In this document: positions 1 through 12,571 of the stretch, piece after piece
Layout: every line of letters starts with the position of its first letter
Position numbering within the stretch: position 1 is the first letter of the stretch
The notes under the pieces: model-generated
The model's database searches: none
Told to the model about the DNA's origin: nothing
Seen by the model: the letters and a program-made list of their open reading frames with translations, nothing else
Made by a program: the position numbers and the translations under genes
NCBI RefSeq assembly: GCF_022965805.1
Contig: NC_133108.1
Span: forward strand, 22,659,545-22,723,544
Reading direction: 5' to 3'
Source: Primulina eburnea
Taxonomy: Eukaryota; Streptophyta; Magnoliopsida; Lamiales; Gesneriaceae
DNA: 64,000 bases

Positions 1-2
1 CA

Positions 3-1237
3 GTGACCGAGCCAGTCAGTCAGAGGCTAGAGGAGGTCGAAGTGGTCATGGACTTCCCCAGTGCTTTCCCAGATGATGTTTCAGTCATTCCACTAGACAG
101 AGAGGTGGAATTTTCTATCGAGCTTATGCCAGGTATGGTGCAGATTTCTAAGGCACCCTATCGTCTAGCCCCTGCAGAGATTAAGGAACTGAATGATCAG
201 ATACAGGAGTTAATAGATAATGGTTTCATTCGCCCTAGTTTTTCTCCATGGGGCACACCAGTACTGTTTGTTAAGAAGAAAGATGGCAGCATGCGTCTCT
301 GCATTGATTACATAGAACTGAACAGGGTCACGGTCAAGAACAAGTATCCACTACCCAGGATCGAGGATTTATTTGATCAGCTTCAGGGAGCATCAATATT
401 CTTGAAGATAGATCTCCGATCAGGATACCACCAGCTGAAGGTGAGGAGTCTGATGTTCATAAGACGACCTTCAGGACGCGTTATGGGCACTATGAGTTTA
501 TGGTGATGCCTTTCGGATTGAAGAATGCGCCAGCAATCTTCATGGATCTCATGAATCGCGTGTTCCAACCGTATTTGGATCAGTTCAAAATCTTTTTCAT
601 AGATGACATCCAAATCTATTTGAAGAGCTGAGAGGAGCACACCCAGCACCTGAGGATAGTACTGTAGACTTTACATGACAGAATGTCGTATGCCAAGTTC
701 AGTAAGTGCGAGTTCAAGATAGATAGGGTGGCATTCTTGGGCCACATTGAATCCCGAGACGGAGTGGAGGTCGATCCCAGCAAGGTTGAGGCAGTCCGAG
801 ATTTGCCAGTGCATAAGATTGTGACAGATATCCATAGTTTCTTGAGATTTGCTGGGTACGACCGGCAATTCATTCAGGTGTTCTCTTCTATTGTGGTGCC
901 TATGACCGCCTTGACAAAGAAGAATGCTAAGTTTATTTGGGGACCAGAGTTTTAAGAGAGTTTCGATAGGCTGAGGAAGGCATTGACTTCAGCACCAGTT
1001 CTAGCCATGCCATCAGGGCAAGGAGAGTTTATGAGTTACACAAATGCTTTGAATCTTGGTTTGGTCACAGTTCTGATGCAGCATGACAGAGTTATAGACT
1101 ATGCATCCAGACAGTTGATGCAGACAGAAGGGTTATGCAGATCAGCGGCACAGGGATCTCAAGTTTGCAGTAGGAGATCACGAATTCGCGAAAATCGCAC
1201 CGATAAAGGGTGTGATGAGATTCGGGAAGAAGGGCAA
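3..1237 (+). pseudogene. Decayed gypsy pol (protease end, reverse transcriptase, RNase H) of element O
   Basis: The reading begins between protease and reverse transcriptase and runs through the RT fingers and palm (the [18 protein letters not shown] and [11 protein letters not shown] motifs are visible). It shifts frame near 480, passes the catalytic FIDD motif near 597-608, and reaches the RT connection and RNase H start (683-1120). Stops at 629-631, 665-667 and 952-954 sit where Arg (CGA) or Gln codons are expected. Near 1120-1180 the sequence jumps from the first part of RNase H directly to the integrase C-terminal region, so the RNase H end, zinc-binding domain and DDE core are missing. 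The product would be a reverse transcriptase polyprotein; this copy is dead. Confidence 0.85.
1233..1237. repeat. Target site duplication of element A, left copy (GGCAA)
   Basis: GGCAA directly precedes the TG that opens A's 5' LTR. The identical 5 bp follows A's 3' LTR at 9570-9574. Five-bp duplications are normal for gypsy integration. Confidence 0.9.
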
Positions 1238-1372
1238 TGTAATGCCCGAGATTTTATCACTGAAATCAGACATTAATTAATTGACAGAATTGAGATTTCA
1301 GGAGCTAAAATAAGACATGAGGAGAGAAGCCGGGCACCGGTGCATTACAAGACCAAATTTTGTACAGAACGT

Positions 1373-1557
1373 TTGGCACCCGAGCGGTAGAAAAAGACCG
1401 CCCGAGCGCCAAAGCACGACAAATTTACTACTCGGACAGAACGTCTGGCGCCCGAGCGGTATAAAATGACCGCCCGAGTGCCAGTGTAGAACATGTTTAG
1501 TGCAAGGACAGAACATTCCGCGCCCGAGCGGTAATTCTTGACCGCCCAAGCGCCGCC
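1373..1557 (+). repeat. Three dyad-symmetric GC-rich units in A's LTR
   Basis: Three units of about 40 bp, near 1373-1414, 1445-1485 and 1519-1557. Each has the form GCGCCCGAGCGGT, a short A/T spacer, ACCGCCCGAGCGC. The arms are near inverted repeats of each other, so each unit could form a hairpin. The same array is in the 3' LTR at about 7995-8180. Confidence 0.8.
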
Positions 1558-1558
1558 C

Positions 1559-1566
1559 TATATATG
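1559..1566 (+). promoter_or_regulatory. TATA box candidate of A's 5' LTR
   Basis: TATATATG directly downstream of the dyad array. The equivalent site in the 3' LTR (about 8182-8189) is preserved. Position and sequence fit an LTR core promoter; the transcription start is not visible. Confidence 0.5.
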
Positions 1567-3003
1567 AGAAGAATAAGACACGTATGTTTCCCATGCAAGT
1601 TGGGATATATATCTTCATTTTCCATTTTAGACTTTCAGCAGAAACCCGAGAGCTCCATAGAAAATTTCCTCAAAATTCATATTGGCTTAAAAAATTGTTT
1701 AGACAACATCTGGTTATCAGAATTTGAATCCAAACACAGTTTTGTACTCCTCTCGTCAAGAGCTACACAAGAACGTAAGCTTTATTATGTTCTAGCATGG
1801 CTTGAAAATTGTATGTTGGAGGAATTATGATTTGATATAAATTATGTGTTCTCGCGATATTCGACATCGTATAATGATTGAAGAACAGATACCCTATGAA
1901 ATTGTTTTGATTTTTCAGAATTTACTTGATTGAGATTATACAGATTTCGTATCAGAATGGTGTTGTCGAGAATGGTTATGAGTTGTGGATTAATATATAA
2001 TGATTTTGTATTACCGGTATTTCAAGATTGTGATGTTATGCCGTCAAAATAAAATTAGATTGAGTTTTGATTATATCTGGTATTGATTGGGGTATATCTT
2101 GATATTGTATTCCTCGAATTTGTCATTCCAGATTGATATTGAAGATTTCAAAGATAGTACAGAGCCGAAACCCAACGAAAGAAAGGTATAAATCAATGTT
2201 AACCGAGAGATCGACTCGAGTTAGATTTAACTTGAGTTTCCCTAAACCACATACTTGTTTGTTATATTTTTAATACCTTTGTATTATTAGAATGTATATG
2301 TCTATTCTATTGACTTATAGAAAAGCAGAGAATAGAAGACAAATTACGAGAACGAGTCATTGGCAGAGGTGCCAAGTCTTGGGCAGAGGTGCCTAGACAA
2401 TGGATGTTTGGTTATATCGATGTTGCTTAGGATTAGATCGGCTTCTATTTCAGAGATTCGATATGATATGCCAACGTTCGGGAATCGGGATCCCTAGACT
2501 AGACTAGATCAGAGTCGAGTCAGATATATGAGTTTGAGTTATAGTTTTATATCATTTCATGTTTCAGATTGATACCTGTTATTGATGATTGTTATATGCT
2601 TTTATACATGTTTTTATATGATTGCATGTATACGTTGTTTATACTGGGAATATTATTCTCACCTGAGTGATCCGGCTGTTGTTGTGTTTGTTTGTGTGCA
2701 TGAAAATAGGTGGGACAGGATCAGGGTCAAGAAGTGGATGAGAGATTACAGTTTAGCGTGAAGATTCGAACCCAGAAATAGAATAGGTTTCAGCACTTGA
2801 TGTTCAGTAGTTGAACCCTAATTTGATTTTAATGTAATGGTACAAGACTTGTACTTTTATTTTTGACATGTATATCAAACTTATTTTATTATGTTCCGCA
2901 CTTGTATTTTAAAAAAAAAAATTAGACCCAAGTTTATTTAATTGATCCAATTATTTCCTAGAATGATTAAGAAATGAATTAGCGTCTGGGTCCCCACACC
3001 AGG

Positions 3004-3015
3004 TGGTATCAGAGC
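3004..3015 (+). other. Primer binding site of A (initiator-Met tRNA type)
   Basis: TGGTATCAGAGC starts five bases after the LTR end. It is the standard complement of the 3' end of plant initiator tRNA-Met used by most plant gypsy and copia elements. B, C and E have the same site. Confidence 0.9.
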
Positions 3016-3272
3016 AGTAGGTTCCAGAACTGTAGGTTCCTTTTATTGAGATAGAAGCTAGTGAGCGGGGTAGATTGAATTTTCTTCTTTGCTTTTGATT
3101 GCTAGAATGTTTTACTGCTTTGAAATTCATGTTTACTTGAATATCTGATTTGATTTGGAACATGTGTTGTGGAGAATGAATCAAAGCCGACTTTTGATCA
3201 GCAGTAAGATGATCGGAGGAGGACTTAAACAAGTTTGTTGTATTGGTTTACTAACCTTTTTGATAATCAGAT

Positions 3273-4329
3273 ATGCCTCCTCGAAGAATCCCAGAACAGG
3301 GCAGGACTTCTATGAATCCGATGGATGTGACAGCAACCTTAATGGAAACGCTACTGAAGATGTTTCAGTCGTTCAAACTGCCAACCCTGAAAGGAACAGA
3401 GACTTATGTTGATTGTGAGAGTTGGTTAGATGATATTGAGATTCTGTTTGATTCGTTGGATTACACAGATGAGCGCTGAGTCAGATTGATTAGGCACCAA
3501 TTGCATGATGTTGCGAAAAATTGGTGGATCACGACAAAGAGAGCGTTGGAGCATCGAGGTACGACTATTACCTGGAATATCTTTAAGACTGAATTTTACC
3601 AAAGATTTTTCCCAGTGTCGTACAGAAAGGACAAGGGTACGGAGTTTGATAATTTGAGACAAGGTCAGTTGAACATTGAAGAGTACGTGGCCAAGTTCTG
3701 TACCTTGCTGCGATTTTCTCCACATGTGGCTGAAAATGATGAAGCTGTTGCTGATCAGTTCATCAATGGGTTGAATCCCGAGATTTTTACCTTCGTGAAC
3801 ACCGGAAGACCTAATAATTTTTTTGATGCCCTGAATAGAGCCAAAGGAGCATAAGCGGGTCTAATGAGACAGAAAGGAGCTTCGTATGTTTCCCCAGCAC
3901 TGAGACCACAACAACAACCCTCGACTCAATTCCACCAACCCCCTCCCAGATTTGAGAGCAGCAGTAGTAGTGGTGTAAAGAAAGATCAGTTGAAAGCTAG
4001 AGGAAAATAGTTTAAGAAGTCTGGCAGCAGTTATTCTAGCTCCAGTGGTTCCAGACAGAGTTATACAAGGGCCTATTGCAGAACTTGTGGTAGAAGACAT
4101 CCGACCGAGCAATGCCAAGGAGTGTTGGGTAGTTTCTATATCTGCAGACAGCAGGAACACTTTGCAAGAGTATCTCCATAGTGAGGTTCCCAAAGATCCC
4201 AGGGAGCATATTCATCTGGATCAGTGGCTCAACCTGATAGAAGATCATTTGCTGTTCACATGTTCCAGCCAGCACCAGCCCAGTCGCAGACAAGGCCAGA
4301 CAGTTAGCCAGCCTCCTAGACAGTAGGCC
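3273..4329 (+). pseudogene. gag of element A, broken by stops
   Basis: Begins at the ATG of MPPRRIPEQ, about 260 bases after the primer site. It contains the retrotransposon gag core (WLDDIEILF, WWITTKRALEHRG, the LRQGQLNIEEYVAKF region), a Ser-rich linker and a CCHC zinc knuckle (CRTCGRRHPTEQC, near 4078-4116). Gag coats the RNA genome and builds the particle. In-frame stops occur at 3478 (an Arg CGA is expected), near 3853, 4009 and 4324 (Gln CAG is expected at the last two), plus frame slips after the knuckle. Not functional. Confidence 0.85.
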
Positions 4330-7300
4330 AGAGTATTTGCTTTGACTGAATAACAGGCCCAGGAAGCACCAAATGATGTTGTTACAAGTAACTGTTCTTT
4401 ATGTGGTTATCATCCTTACGTATTGAATGATACGGGTACATCACATACATTTATATCTGAGCGATTTGCATTGATTCATGCATTTCTTGTTGAGTCATTA
4501 TCTGATGTAGTATCTGTTTATTCTCCATTGGGGAAAGGTTTGATATCCGTGATTTCGGTTAAACATTGTATGCTACAGTATGACAGGAATGAGATTGAGT
4601 TAGATTGTATCGTACTTGGGTTGTCTGATTTTGACTGCATTATTGGTATCGATATGCTGACCAAGTACAGAGCAACCGTTGATAGTTTCCATAAGATTGT
4701 GAGATTCAGACCTAAGATGGATGAAGAATGAAAATTTTACGGTAAGGGTTCTAGATCTAGAATTCCTTTGATATCTGTTATGTCTATGACTCGATTATTA
4801 CAGAAAGGAGCAAGAGGGATTCCTTGTCTATTCAGTAGATGTACTGAAGTCGAGTCCATCATTGGCAGACTTGCCAGTAGTATGTGAATTTGCTGATGTC
4901 TTCCCAAATGAGATTCCGGGATTGCCTCCAGTCAGAGAGATAGACTTCAGCATTGAATTGGTACCAGGTACAGTTCCTATTTCTAGAGCTCCGTATAGAA
5001 TGGCACCGATAGAATTCAAAGAGTTGAAAGAGCAGTTAGAAGATTTACTGGCCAAGGGATACATCAGACCGAGTGTTTCTCCTTGGGGTGCTCCAGTATT
5101 GTTTGTCAAAAAGAAGGACTGTTCAATGAGACTCTTCATTGACTACCGGCAACTGAACAAGGCTACGGTAAAGAACAATATCCCTTGCCTCGTATAGATG
5201 ATTTATTTGATCAGTTGCAGGGTTCTTCTGTTTATTCCAAGATCGATCTGAGATCTGGATATCATCAGCTGAGAGTCAGAGATTCTGATATATAAAAGAC
5301 AGCGTTCAGAACCAAGTATGGCCATTATGAGTTTATAGTCATGCCGTTTGGTTTGACGAATTCTCAAGCTGTGTTTGTGGGTCTGATGAACCGTGTGTTT
5401 CAGAAGTATCTCGATGATTTTGTGATTATTTTCATTGATGATATTTTGATTTATTCAAAGAATATGATTGATCATGCTGAACATTTGAGGATTGTGTTGA
5501 GAACTTTGAGAGCTGAGAAATTATATGTCAAACTGTCGAAATGTGAATTTTGGTTGAGACAGGTTGTATTTCTGGGTCACATCATATCGGGAGACGGAAT
5601 TTCTGTTGATCCTAGAAAATTTGAGGCCGTGATCAGTTGGCCGAGACCGAAATCAGTGCCAGAGATACGCAGCTTTACGGGTTTAGCAGGCTATTATCGA
5701 TGATTTATCAAATATTTTTCTAGTATTGCTAAACCGATTACGCAGCTGACTCAGAAGAATGCTCCATTTGTTTGGTCACAAGAGTGTGAGACCAGTTTCT
5801 TAGAGTTGAAAAGGAAATTGACCAATGCTCCGGTGTTGACTATTCCGTCAGGTACTGGTGATTTTGTTGTTTATTGCGATGCTTCTCACAAAGGATTGGG
5901 TTGTGTTTTGATCCAGCGGGGACATGTGATTGCGTATGCCTCGAGACAGCTGAAGCCACATGAAACTCGCTACCCAATTCATGATCTTGAATTGGCGGCC
6001 ATTGTTTTTGTGTTGAAGATATGGCGACATTACCTATATGGTGAGAAGTTTGAGATTTATTCTGATCATAAAAGCTTGAAATATCTGTTTTCACAGTCAG
6101 AACTGAATATGAGGCAACCAACGAAGATGGCTTGATTTATTGAAAAACTTTGATTGTGAAATCAAGTACTATCCGAGAAAGTCTAATACAGCAGCTGATG
6201 CACTGAGTTGAAAGGTATATTCTTTTTCTTATCGATGATTGGTGTTTCAAATTTGATTGAAGATTGTTGTCTTTCTGGATTAGTATTTGAGACAGATTGT
6301 AAACCATTGAGATTATATGCCATTCAAGTTGAACCAGAGCTGATTCTGAGAATTAAAGCAGCTCAGAAAGTTTATCAGAACGTTCAAAACTCGATTGCGA
6401 TGGTCAGAGCAGGGCATCAATCCAAGTATCAGGTTCGTGACAGTGTTTTATATGTGAGTAATCGTCTTGTTGTGCCAGATTTTTCAGATTTAAAACAACA
6501 GATATTGTCAGAAGCACACAGTAGTCGATTCAGTATTCATCCTGGTGGCAGAAAAATGTATAATGATTTGAAAAGACAGTTCTTGTGGAAACAAATGAAA
6601 GCTGATATTGCTTAATTTGTATCTAAGTGTCTGAATTGCCAATAGGTAAAAGCGGAAAGAAAGAAACCAAGAGATTTATTACAGATTTTGTCCATTCCTG
6701 AATGGAAATGGGATCACATTTCCATGAACTTCGTGACAAAGTTACCACGTTCCTCCCGAGGTTGTGATGTTATTTGGGTTGTGATTGACAGATTGACCAA
6801 ATCAACATGTTTTATTCCGTACAAGATGACATACAGACATGACCAGATGGCAGAGATCTATGTCAGAGAAGTGGTCAGATTGCACGGAGTGCCGAAGTCG
6901 ATTGTATCAGACCGTGATCCTCGGTTTACTTCGCACCTTTGGCACAGTTTGCAACAGGCTCTAGGTACGAAGTTACATCTTAGTATCGCATTTCATCCTC
7001 AGACTGACGGACAGTCAGAGCGGACTATCCAGACATTGGAGGATATGCTTAGAGCGATAGTGCTAGATTTTGGCACTAGTTGGCAAGATTCTTTTCCACT
7101 TTGTGAGTTTTGGTACAACAACAGCTATCAGATGAGTATAGAGATGGCACCATTTGAAACGTTGTACGGCAAGAAGTGCATATCCCCTCTGTATTTGGAT
7201 GATATATCCGAGGTACCTGAGTTTGGATATGATATCATTAGAGATATGACTGAAAAAGTGAAGTTGATTCAGAAGAGAATGAAGACAGCTCAAGATAGAC

Positions 7301-7764
7301 AGGCCAAATATGCCAATATTCGACGTAGACCGTTGGTATTTGAATCAGGAGACAGAGTATTTTTGAAGATTTCTCCTTTCATATGCGTTGTCAGATTTGG
7401 CAAAAAGGGGAAGTTGTCTCCACGATATATTGGGCCGTACGAAATTCTCGAGAAGATAGGTGATCGTGCCTATCGACTCGCATTTTCGCCTTCTCTATCT
7501 GGAATACATGATGTTTTTCATGTATCGTTATTCCGGAAATATATTCTTGATTCTTCACATATTCTTCAGCCATACGAGGCCGAACTTGACGAGACACTGA
7601 GTTACTTCGAGAAACCAATCCGAATTCTCGATCTTAAGGAAAAACAACTCAGAACGAAGACTATTCCGCTTGTGAAAGTCCAGTGGAGTCGTCATGGCAT
7701 TGAAGAAGCGACTTGGGAGACTTAATCAGATATGAGACAGAAATTCCACGAGTTATTTCATTGA
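4330..7764 (+). pseudogene. pol of element A (PR-RT-RH-INT-chromodomain), broken
   Basis: Order seen: retropepsin with the D-T-G active site (near 4429-4437); RT with [21 protein letters not shown] and the catalytic FIDD (about 5431-5442); RNase H (5806-6135, YCDAS and DLELAA motifs); integrase zinc domain (H-H-C-C, 6520-6645); integrase core (6688-7100); and a C-terminal GKKGKLSPRYIGPYE region followed by a chromodomain-like tail. Stops interrupt at 5293, 5701, 6613 and 7723, among others, and frameshifts occur near 5180 and 6110. In the integrase core the first catalytic Asp has become Asn (SMNFV near 6720-6735; D has SMDFV), while the SDRD and QSER motifs remain. Confidence 0.9.
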
Positions 7765-7847
7765 TGTGAGTTTCCGATTCGTTTATGTTATAATTCCTAC
7801 CTTATCTGATTTTATTGCCTCTGATTTCGGGGACGAAATAAGATCTT

Positions 7848-7860
7848 ATGAGGGGAGAAA
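7848..7860 (+). other. Polypurine tract of A
   Basis: ATGAGGGGAGAAA lies directly before the TG of the 3' LTR, the place where plus-strand DNA synthesis is primed. Confidence 0.85.
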
Positions 7861-9569
7861 TGTAATGCCCGAGATTTTATCACTGAAATCATACATTAAT
7901 TAATTGACATAATTGAGATTTCAAGAGCTAAAGTAAGACGTGAGGAGAGAAACCGGGCGCCGGTGCATTACAAGACCAAATTATTTACAGAACGTTTGGC
8001 GCCCGAGCGGTAAAAAAAGACCGCCCGAGCGCCAGTGCACCACAAATTTACTACTCGGACAGAATGTCTGGCGCTCGAGCGGTAGAAAATGACCCCCCGA
8101 GCGCCAGTGTAGAACAAGTTTAGTGCTCAGCCAGAACATTCAGCGCTCGAGCGGTAATTCTTGACCGCCCGAGCGCCTCCTTATATATGAGAAGAATAAG
8201 ACACGTATTTTTCCCATGTAATTTGGGATTTATATCTTCATTTTCGATTTCAGAATTTCAGCAGAAACCTGAGAGCTCCATAGCAAATTTTCTCAAACTT
8301 CATATTGGCTTTGAAAATTGATTAGACAAGATACGTTTATCAGAATTTGAATCCAAACACAGTTTTGTACTCCTCTCGTCAAGAGCTACACAAGAACGTA
8401 AGCTTTATTATGTTCTAGCATGGTTTGAAAATTGTATGTTGGAGGAATTATGATTTGATATAAATTATGTGTTCTCGCGATATTCGACATCGTATAATGA
8501 TTGAAGAATAGATACCGTATGAAATTGTTGTGATTTTTCAGAATTGATTTGATCGAGATTATATAGATTTGGTATCAGAATGGTGTTGTCGAGAATGGTT
8601 ATGAGTTGTGGATTAATATATACTGATTTTGTATTACCGTTATTTCAAGATTGTGATGTTATGCCGTCAAAACAGAATTAGATTGAGTTTTGATTATATC
8701 TGGTATTTATTGGGGTATATCTTGACATTGTATTCCTCGAATTTATCATTCCATATTGATATTGAAGATTTCGAAGATAGAACAGAGCCGAAACCCAACG
8801 AAAGAAAGGCATAAATCAATGTTAACCGGGAGATCGACTCGAGTTAGATTTAACTTGATTTGAATATATATGTCTATTCTATTGACTTATAGAATAGCAG
8901 AGAATAGAAGATAGATTACGAGAACGAGTCATTGGCAGAGGTGCCAAATCTTGGGCAGAGGTGCCTCGACAATGGATGTTTGGTTATATCGATGTTTCTT
9001 AGGAGTAGATCGACTTCTATTGCAGAGATTCGATATGATATGCCAACGTCCGGGAACCGGGATCCCTAGACTAGACTAGATCAGAGTCGACTCAGAGATA
9101 TGAGTTTGAGTTATAGTTTTATATCATTTCATGTTTCAGATTGATACATGTTATTGATGATTGTTATATGCTTTTATATATGTTTTTATATGATTGCATG
9201 TATACGTTGTTTATACTGAGAATATTATTTTCACCTGGAGTTATCCGGCTGTTGTTGTGTTTGTATGTGTGCATGACAACAAGTGGGACATGATCAGAGT
9301 CAAGAAGAGGATGAGATATTACAGTTTAGCGTGGAGATTCGGACCCAGAAGTAGAATAGGTTTCAGCACCTGATGTTTATTAGTTGAACCCTAATTTGAT
9401 TTTAATGTAATTACACAAGACTTGTACTTTTATTTTTGACATGTATATCAGACTGATTTTATTATGTTCCGCACTTGTATTATAAAAAAAATTTAGACCC
9501 AAGTTTATTTAATTGATCCAATTATTTCCAAGAATGATTAAGAAATGAATTAGCGTCCGCGTCCCCATA
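7861..9569 (+). repeat. 3' LTR of element A
   Basis: Starts TGTAATGCCCGAG like the 5' copy and ends CCCCATA (CA mutated to TA). It keeps the three dyad units (about 7995-8180) and the TATA candidate, and lacks a stretch of about 50 bp present in the 5' LTR. It is followed directly by the GGCAA duplication. Confidence 0.95.
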
Positions 9570-9574
9570 GGCAA
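9570..9574. repeat. Target site duplication of element A, right copy (GGCAA)
   Basis: Identical to 1233-1237. Right of it the integrase C-terminal reading of element O resumes. Confidence 0.9.
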
Positions 9575-9930
9575 ACTCAGTCCTAATTCATTGGACCCTT
9601 TGAGATCGTAGAGAGAGTTAGGCACTTGCATATAAAGCTGCATTATCGTCGAATCCGGTGGGAGTTCACAATGTGTTCCATGTCTCTATGCTGCGAAAGT
9701 ACATGTCGAATCCTTCGCATGTGCTGAACTACGAGCCACTACAGCTGACGCCAAACCTGTCTTTCGAGGAGAGACCCGCTCACATTTTGGACAGGCAGGA
9801 GAGGAGGCTTTGGAACAAGGTGATCCATATGGTTAAATTCAAGTGGCTGAATCATTCCGAGGAAGAGGCTACTCGGGAGAATGAGGTCGAGATGAGGAGT
9901 CGCTACCCGGAGTTATTCGGTATGTTTTAA
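9575..9930 (+). pseudogene. Integrase C-terminus and chromodomain-like tail of element O
   Basis: Continues the O pol interrupted at 1237. It reads through a damaged segment to [14 protein letters not shown] (9658 on), then [29 protein letters not shown] and the terminal YPELFGMF with a stop at 9928-9930. The tail matches the chromodomain-like region of Tekay-type chromoviruses, which is thought to steer integration towards heterochromatin. A frame slip lies near 9590-9655. The C-terminus of element C has the same architecture. Confidence 0.85.
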
Positions 9931-9966
9931 ATTTCGAGAACGAAATTCTGCTTAAGGGGTGAGAAT

Positions 9967-12571
9967 TGTAAGGTCCATGAAATTCGAACTACGTAAACTT
10001 ACTGCATGCCATCTATGGTTTTTATTTAAAAAATGTGTTTAATGATTTTTATGCATTTAATGCATGATTATTGCATGGATAGGTTTTTATTTCATTATTT
10101 GTCAAGTTTCATGCATTAGGGCTTTAAGTTGCATTTCGCCCTCGAACAAGGAACGGACACTGGGATAATTAGGAAAAATATTTTTTCTAATTTTTAATAT
10201 ATGGTGGAATTAGATGAGATTTTCGAAAATGGGCCTTGGTTGATATTTTTACTCGCCGAGTTATATTTTTACCGATACAAAAATTTTAATGATTCGGAAA
10301 AATTTTTGAGAGTTTGAGCAATATTTTCAAAAATGTACCAAAACGAAATATTTTTTAGGAGTGTTATTGGGCTTGACAGGTTTGTTTTATTGCATAATAG
10401 GCCTAAAAATATTTGTAGCTCATTTATTTTAATTAGGGCCCATTATACATTGATCATTTATTTAAAACATATCAACCCTGACCCTAAACCTAAACCTAAA
10501 CACTCGGCCGCCCATCTCCCTCATTCAGCAGCATCCTAACGGCAAGAACCAGCAACCACTTCGAATTTTTCAAGATTTTTCAAAAAGAATCATCTCCCGC
10601 CTCTCCGGTTCTCGTCCTACACGTAGATATCCAAGTTTTCGAGTGTTTTAATAAAGATGCACGCCATGTATCTCTGTCTCTCATCATTTACACCATTTAT
10701 ATTCTGATATATATGTATTTTCATGAGACATGCTTTGAATTATCTTGTGGTATCATTTTGGCAAGGTTTGACATGATATATGCGTACCCTTTTGTACAAA
10801 CTCACGTTTTTTGTTGTCCTTGTGTAAAGGGGCTGCCAACTTGGGCTAATATGGAGCTGATTATGTCGTGGATGATGAGGAGTAAGTGATAAGTTTGAGT
10901 CTTAGTCGGTTTAATTGAGGGCCGATCGGTTTGTGTAAAGAAACTTAGCGGCTATGTGTCTAGATCGAAGGTTTGTGGTGCGTCGGCTGTGCAAGGGCCA
11001 TCCCTAGCCTTGGACCAGATGCTGGTGGGTCTGAACCGTGGCCTAGGATGGCTCAAACGTGGCTGAAATTAGTGAGGAGGCCGATCGAGCGTGAGTTGTA
11101 GAGGTTGGTCTTGGTTGGGGCGATATTGGTAGCTAGCGGATGTTTGCGTCTTGCAACGTGCATGGGACTGTGTGCTGAGGTTATGTCAGTCCATGAGGGT
11201 CTAAAGGTGGGCTAGGAAGGTTTGGTTCAAGGCTGGTTCGGGTTGGTAGGGTCTAGAGTCGAAAGTTTGAAGGTTTAATGCATTAGGGTTTGTAGGTTGT
11301 AACGCACTGGAAATTTCCAGCAACATTCAAGCTTGGTTTCTAGGTCCTATGGGGTCTCTAACGATTTTTTTAGAGGCTGGTAGTCTAGGTTCAAGTGACG
11401 GTTTGAGTTGGGAAAAATTTGGTTAAGTTTGGGTCAATTCGAGTTAAAACTGGGATCTCGGTCCAAGTTTTAACACGAATCGTATAAGTTTTAAAACGGG
11501 CTCGAGTTTACGTCTAAGAATTGCTTATAAATATTTTTTGAGGTGTTTTAAGGAGTTTGGTTGGCTTCGGGTCGAAATTATGAGGTCCATGAGGGTTTCC
11601 AAGGGAAAAATGGTCATTTTTCACACGGGTCGAGTTTTTAGTATTGGCAGCGCCCTAAACACGATTTGACATGTTTTAAATGTTTATGTTATCACGAACA
11701 TGAATTTTATGTAAATGTGAAAAAAATACGTTGCATGCTTGGTTTTAAGAAAAATTTACGTATATGCATGATTTCATTAAGTGATGAATATCAGGACATG
11801 TTTTGAAGGATGAAAGTTGGTTGTGAATAATACAATGATACAATAATACGATGATATGTAAGGCCAAGGCTCAGTGGATGGGTAATATTGTCGATGATGT
11901 CCTTGCCGCCGGGTACCGCGGTTATACGTAGATAGATCCATCGCCTAATACTATGATACGAAAGTCACAACTAATAAACGAAATTCAAATTAAGAAAATG
12001 AATACGTATATTTTGATATGATGAGTATGTTATGAAAATTTTTATTCTTTGACAGGTCATGATTACGCTTACATCTTTTTAAGATCATGAAACGTATTTC
12101 TATTACGGCAATTTTTCAATGTTGTGTGCTATGTATATGTATTTGTTATGATGTTACAGGTGTGTTGAGTTTTTAGACTCACTAGGTGTGAATGATGCAG
12201 GTGAGAATATTGATTAATAGATTGGAGGTGCCGAAGACTAAGTAGGCGGAGTTGGATGTGCGCACGCGAACCCAAGGACCGTACTTTCCGCACGTCATAT
12301 TTTGAGTTAGGAGTGGACATGAATATTTTATACGCATTCATTTTTGCATGGTTCTTACTTGATTTATTTTTAACGACATGCTAGAGTTTGATGACTTGAC
12401 ATATTTTTTAAATGCATTATTTTTACCAGTATTGGAACCCTGTTATTTTAAAATGTCTAATTTACAGCTGATATTGCATGCATGCATTTACATATATTTT
12501 CGAGAATTAGCTTACAAAAAAAGATCTAGTAGCATTTTAAGTAGAATTAGTTTCACCTAATGCTCGTTACA
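9967..12571 (+). repeat. 3' LTR of element O (right end estimated)
   Basis: Begins TGTAAGGTCCATG after a decayed purine stretch (9951-9966). It is non-coding and AT-rich. It contains the motif block around 12150-12210 (TTTTTAGACTCACTAGG then GATGCAGGTGAG) that is also present, in reverse, in C's LTRs and supports LTR identity. I placed the end at the CA of GTTACA because the next bases look like a different element. No second LTR of O is in the window, so the boundary is not confirmed by pairing. Confidence 0.6.

Larger units (their letters stand above)
1238..2998 (+). repeat. 5' LTR of element A
   Basis: Starts TGTAATGCCCGAG and ends CCCCACA. It matches 7861-9569 over its length. Three copies of a GC-rich dyad unit (about 1373-1557) lie directly before a TATATATG box (1559-1566). 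Downstream is AT-rich sequence with no coding capacity. The segment around 2240-2290 is absent from the 3' copy. Confidence 0.95.
1238..9569 (+). mobile_element. Complete but decayed gypsy chromovirus, element A
   Basis: A full LTR retrotransposon: 5' LTR 1238-2998, tRNA-Met-type primer site, gag, pol, polypurine tract, 3' LTR 7861-9569, flanked by GGCAA duplications. It belongs to the same broad Tekay/Del-like group as D and B (similar gag core, integrase and C-terminal chromodomain-like region). Gag and pol carry many stops, and the first catalytic Asp of the integrase is replaced. It lies inside the integrase coding sequence of O, so it is younger than O. The LTRs differ by scattered substitutions plus an indel near 2240-2290, which points to a moderately old insertion. 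Confidence 0.95.
1..12571 (+). mobile_element. Outer Ty3/gypsy element O (Tekay/Del-like), 5' end outside window
   Basis: The window opens inside the pol region of a gypsy element. Its pol reads in + from base 3 to 1237, is interrupted by element A, and resumes at 9575. The C-terminal integrase/chromodomain region ends at 9930 and a 3' LTR follows from 9967. The two pol halves join in the conserved integrase C-terminal stretch (RFGKKGK at the left, L-S-P at the right) once A and one TSD copy are removed, which shows they are one element. It is heavily decayed, with stops, frameshifts and a large deletion near 1150. The 3' end at 12571 is an estimate based on a terminal CA and on a different sequence type following it. 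Confidence 0.6.

Noticed and set aside
3004..3015. tRNA gene at the primer sites
   Set aside because: Only the 12-18 bases complementary to the tRNA 3' end are present, without a cloverleaf; these are reverse transcription primer sites.
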